Below, in pieces: positions 61,309 through 64,000 of a stretch of DNA of 64,000 nt. Origin of the DNA: Gammaproteobacteria bacterium (GTDB lineage: Bacteria; Pseudomonadota; Gammaproteobacteria; Ga0077536). Where the stretch lies: contig JACQWY010000022.1 of NCBI GenBank assembly GCA_016209015.1, positions 124,001 to 188,000 of the forward strand. Direction: 5' to 3'. A model generated the notes under the pieces. The model did no database searches. It had not been told where the DNA came from and saw nothing but the letters and a program-made list of their open reading frames with translations. Within the stretch, counting starts at the first letter, position 1; each line of letters begins with the position of its first letter. The position numbers and the translations under genes are program-made.

Positions 61309-61983
61309 TCACTTCTTGATGTCCAGCAGCTCGATTTCGAAGATCAGTGTCTCGTTCGGGCCGATCACCGAGCCCGCGCCCTTCGGGCCGTAAGCGAGCT
61401 CCGGCGGGATCACGACCTGCCAGCGCGAGCCGGTGTGCATCAGCGGAATCACTTCCTGCCAGCCCTTGATCACTTCGCCGAGGTTCAGGGTCGCGGCTTC
61501 GCCGTGGCGCTTCGAGCTGTCGAACTCGCGGCCGTCGATCAGCGTGCCGGTGTAGTGCACGGTCACGGTGTCGGTCGCCTTCGGCATCGCCCCGGAACCC
61601 TTGCGCAGCTCCTTGTACTGGATGCCGTTCGCGAGCTCGGTCACGCCCTCGGCCTTCTTGTTCTTCGCCATGAAATCCTTGCCGGCCTTGAGATTCGTCG
61701 AAGCGCGCTCCTTGAGCTTCGCCGCGACGCCCGCTTCGCCGGCCTGCAGCGCCGCCTGGAGCTCCTGCTGGGTCAGCCGGGGCTGCACACCCTCGGCGGC
61801 ATCGCGGATCGCGAGCAGGAACGCCTCGGAATCGAGGTCCACGCCCTGACGCACCAGGCTCTGACCGATCTGGAAGCCGACCGCATAGCTGAATTTCTTC
61901 TTGTCCGAGTCGAGCGTGACGCCGGCGGCGAACACGTTCGTGACCATGGCCAGCGCGCAGAGGCCGGCGATGCTGCGATTCAT
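61309..61983 (-). CDS. FKBP-type peptidyl-prolyl isomerase, periplasmic
   Basis: A 224-residue protein of the FkpA/Mip type. A signal peptide (about 1-19, ending NVFAA) precedes an N-terminal dimerisation domain (FSYAVGFQIGQSLVRQGVDLD, then a long helix) and a C-terminal FKBP domain (VTVHYTGTLIDGREFDSS, WQVVIPPELAYGPKGAGSVIGPNETLIFEIELLDI). It folds and chaperones envelope proteins. ATG 61983 follows AAGGGG. The DCC-LMF gene lies upstream on the same strand, 108 bases away. Confidence 0.95.
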   Translation of the reverse strand: MNRSIAGLCALAMVTNVFAAGVTLDSDKKKFSYAVGFQIGQSLVRQGVDLDSEAFLLAIRDAAEGVQPRLTQQELQAALQAGEAGVAAKLKERASTNLKAGKDFMAKNKKAEGVTELANGIQYKELRKGSGAMPKATDTVTVHYTGTLIDGREFDSSKRHGEAATLNLGEVIKGWQEVIPLMHTGSRWQVVIPPELAYGPKGAGSVIGPNETLIFEIELLDIKK

Positions 61984-62091
61984 GCGATGGATACCCCTTC
62001 GTTGGTGTGCGGAAAAGCCGGCGCATAATCCCACAAGTCGGCGGGCACCGAAACCAGGGCGGCCGTGGGGTTTGTGAACGCGGTCGCGGCC

Positions 62092-63900
62092 TCAGGGTGC
62101 CTCGCCCGCGGCGGGCTGGACGCCGGCGCGCCCCGCGGCCTGGAGGGAGATCGCCGGGAAGTAGCTGCCCACGGGCTCGCGCGTCCACCAGGCGCCATCC
62201 TGCGCGCGCTGCGCTGGCGTCGTGAAACGATAGCGGTCGAGCCCGGCGCGCACGAAGCGCGGTACGTGGCCGGCGAACGGATCGCCGGCGAGCAGCGCGC
62301 GCACATCGGGCGCGCCTTCGAGCAGGCGCACGAGGAAGTTTCCGAACCACGGATTCTGATCGGGACTGCCGAGGGCCGCGAACCACATCTGCCAGTCGAG
62401 CCGCGGCTGGTGCGGCGCGACGAGCGTCGGGCGGCGCGCGGGATCGCCCGGCTTGTACCGGAATTCGTAGGCCAGCCAGCGGCGGCCGTCGTCCGAGCCC
62501 TCGACGCGGATCTCGAGCCGCTCCGTCGTCATGACCGCGAAGACGCCGTAAGCATTCGAGATGCAGAACGGGGCGAGCGCCGCCATCAGGCGATCGAGCG
62601 CGGCCGGCATGCCGACGCCGAACGGTGTGGCGACGTGACAGGCGTTCGCCAGCACGAGCGGCGCGCAGACCGCGGCGAACGCGAGGCGCGTGCGAGGCGG
62701 CGGCGCCGCGAGCGCCGGCACGCGGCGCGGCCAGCGCGGCAGATCGCGATCCTCGAACGCGCACCCGCAGAGCAGCACCGTCAGGACGTTGAAGAAATTG
62801 TAATTGCCGGTCAGCGCGATCGCGGCTTCGAGCACGATGATGCCCCAGGCCGCGACGAGCCGCGGCCGGCGCGGCGCGAACAGCAGGAACGGCAGCACGA
62901 GCTCGATCGCGAACGTCGCGATCACGCCCGCACGATGCGCCACGGTCGGCAGGTGATGCACGTACCAGGCGAGCGGCGTCGGCAGCGGCTGCGTCTCGAA
63001 GTGGTAGTCGAGCGCGCCGAGGTTCGCCCAGTTCGGGTCGCCGCTCAGCAGCTTCACCGCGCCGCTGAGAAACATGAACTTGAACGCGAGCAGGCGCACG
63101 AGCCACGGCACGAGCGGCTGGCGCGTGCCCATGAGGCAGGCGAGGAAGCCCGCCTCGAGCAGCAGCAGATCCCATTGGAAGCTCATGAACGTCTGGCCCG
63201 CGTAGACGAGCGAGAGATAGAGCGCGAACGCGCCGGCGAGCGCGGGCGTGACGCAGCGGCCGGCCAGCGCGATCAGCGCCGCCAGCGCACCCGCGGCGCA
63301 GGCGCCGACGAGCACTGCATCGTCGGCGCTCAGCCAGAACAGCGTGGGCAGTCGTACATACGCCTTGCGACCGAGACCGGCACGCGCTGCCTCGAGATAG
63401 GGCGCGAGCGGCAGGATGCCGTCGCTGCCGGCGAGCGCGCGGATCTGCGGCAGCAGCGAGAGGAAGGCCATGAGATAGACGAGTGCAATGCCGCGCACGT
63501 AGTACCAGGCCGCGCGATCGTAGCGCGCCGGCACGCGTGCTCCGCCCCATAGCGCACGGGCCAGCGTCATCGCGGGGCCACGGTGCGCGGCGACCAGACG
63601 GTAGACGGCTTCGCTGAGCGCGGCGAAGAGCGGGATGTATCGATAACTCCACGCGAGCCCGGGCGAGCCTGCAATCGCGAGCACGCGGAACGCGGCGTCC
63701 GCACCCGAGTGGCGGCTGCCGTCCGGCAGCACGAGCCAGATCGCCGCGCGGCATTGTGCGGCAGTGAGCCCGGGGAACGCGGCGAGCGCTTCCTGGTAGG
63801 GCGCGTAACGCACGGCCGTGCCGGTCAGCAGACGCCAGTATGCGACCCAGTACTTGCAGAAGCCGCAGTCGCCGTCGAAGAGCAGCGTGGGCGTCGACAT
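62092..63900 (-). CDS. DCC thiol-disulfide domain fused to a lipase-maturation-factor-like membrane protein
   Basis: A 602-residue fusion. The N-terminal 110 residues form a DUF393/DCC domain with LFDGDCGFCKYW, a thioredoxin-like CxxC near residue 12-16. A long membrane region follows with about nine to ten helices and family blocks SFQWDLLLLEAGFLACL, KFMFLSGAVKLLSGDPNW, THYHFETQPLPTP-like LDYHFETQPLP, and DWQMWFAALG, characteristic of lipase maturation factor (LMF) proteins. Fusion suggests redox chaperoning of an exported protein, although function in bacteria is unproven. Confidence 0.86.
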   Translation of the reverse strand: MSTPTLLFDGDCGFCKYWVAYWRLLTGTAVRYAPYQEALAAFPGLTAAQCRAAIWLVLPDGSRHSGADAAFRVLAIAGSPGLAWSYRYIPLFAALSEAVYRLVAAHRGPAMTLARALWGGARVPARYDRAAWYYVRGIALVYLMAFLSLLPQIRALAGSDGILPLAPYLEAARAGLGRKAYVRLPTLFWLSADDAVLVGACAAGALAALIALAGRCVTPALAGAFALYLSLVYAGQTFMSFQWDLLLLEAGFLACLMGTRQPLVPWLVRLLAFKFMFLSGAVKLLSGDPNWANLGALDYHFETQPLPTPLAWYVHHLPTVAHRAGVIATFAIELVLPFLLFAPRRPRLVAAWGIIVLEAAIALTGNYNFFNVLTVLLCGCAFEDRDLPRWPRRVPALAAPPPRTRLAFAAVCAPLVLANACHVATPFGVGMPAALDRLMAALAPFCISNAYGVFAVMTTERLEIRVEGSDDGRRWLAYEFRYKPGDPARRPTLVAPHQPRLDWQMWFAALGSPDQNPWFGNFLVRLLEGAPDVRALLAGDPFAGHVPRFVRAGLDRYRFTTPAQRAQDGAWWTREPVGSYFPAISLQAAGRAGVQPAAGEAP

Positions 63901-63979
63901 GAACGATCAGCGTGCGGCGCGCCGGGTGAGATCCGGTGCGTCTGGAACGGTGAGGGCGCCGCGGCTCCTCACCCGGGGC

Positions 63980-64000
63980 TCACTTGTTCTTCACCGCCGT
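63980..64000 (-). CDS. 3' end of a gene running in from the right edge (partial)
   Basis: On the minus strand the last seven codons read T-A-V-K-N-K-stop, a plausible protein C-terminus. Only 21 bases are present, so nothing can be said about the product. The 79 bases between it and the DCC-LMF start include a G+C-rich inverted segment (GGTGAG near 63924 and CTCACC near 63967). Confidence 0.25.
   Translation of the reverse strand, partial: TAVKNK

Noticed and set aside
1-64000. CRISPR array, prophage or insertion sequence
   Set aside because: No regularly spaced direct repeats, cas genes, integrase, transposase or phage structural genes were seen; the only repeated DNA is the 270-bp element pair.

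Overview
The window is about two-thirds G+C, densely coded, and carries 67 protein-coding features, two of them cut by the window edges. No rRNA, tRNA, CRISPR array, prophage, plasmid gene or insertion sequence was recognised. Several genes point to Gammaproteobacteria: AvtA, SohB, Prc, RNase D, Lhr, a LolC/E permease, a NupC-type CNT carrier and an FKBP-type isomerase close to E. coli family members. The high G+C and the many SDR, thiolase, enoyl-CoA hydratase, LLM and EthD genes suggest a free-living oxidative heterotroph, perhaps of the Nevskiales/Steroidobacterales/Xanthomonadales side. That placement is inference.

Layout. 1-4.6 kb: a histidine kinase (5' end outside the window) translationally coupled to a receiver-PAS-GGDEF-EAL protein, then an alpha/beta hydrolase overlapping an NAD-binding epimerase-like gene. 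4.6-7.8 kb: small secreted proteins (SRPBCC, YVTN propeller, DUF192, IalB) and a TrmO-type tRNA methyltransferase. 7.9-13.4 kb: full-length Lhr helicase and glycerate kinase. 13.6-16.3 kb: an accessory patch with hipB, a HipA-like protein that has lost its catalytic aspartates, a small helix-turn-helix protein, an unknown gene and an AT-rich repeat-bearing promoter region. 16.3-24.7 kb: AvtA, aldo/keto reductase, SohB, a PilZ-like protein, a receiver-PAS regulator, SDR, DUF2237, thiolase and a nucleotidyltransferase. 24.7-29 kb: a LolC/E permease, MsrA, a small unknown protein, a VPxPA-CTERM protein, and two copies of a ~270-bp element with nested inverted repeats lying next to intrinsic terminators. 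29-36.4 kb: DedA, an MFS/BT1-like carrier, an SMR exporter, a MetX-like hydrolase and a large chemoreceptor. 36.4-42 kb: an SDR/methyltransferase/lipoprotein/enoyl-CoA hydratase/EthD cluster and a second chemoreceptor. 42-47 kb: a leftward run of small secreted proteins, a cupin, an LLM oxidoreductase and an SDR. 47-51.3 kb: an RND pump with its adaptor. 51.4-64 kb: a truncated CBS protein, a DksA-like zinc finger, a nucleoside carrier with a histone-deacetylase-like amidohydrolase, a DMT carrier, a PQQ dehydrogenase with an altered active site, Prc, RNase D, FKBP and a DCC/lipase-maturation-factor fusion.

How they may work together. Signalling is well represented: c-di-GMP turnover (689-2815), a possible c-di-GMP receptor (19511-19957) beside a receiver-PAS protein, and two chemoreceptors, one ending in a CheR-tether-like pentapeptide. 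Envelope functions are the second theme: lipoprotein release, proteolysis (SohB, Prc), folding, oxidative repair (MsrA) and efflux. The SDR, thiolase, hydratase, EthD and LLM genes could serve degradation of lipid-like or aromatic substrates, but no complete pathway is present.

Most worth a second look: the paired inverted-repeat element and the neighbouring candidate small RNA, the HipA pseudokinase, and the PQQ dehydrogenase lacking its expected catalytic aspartate.
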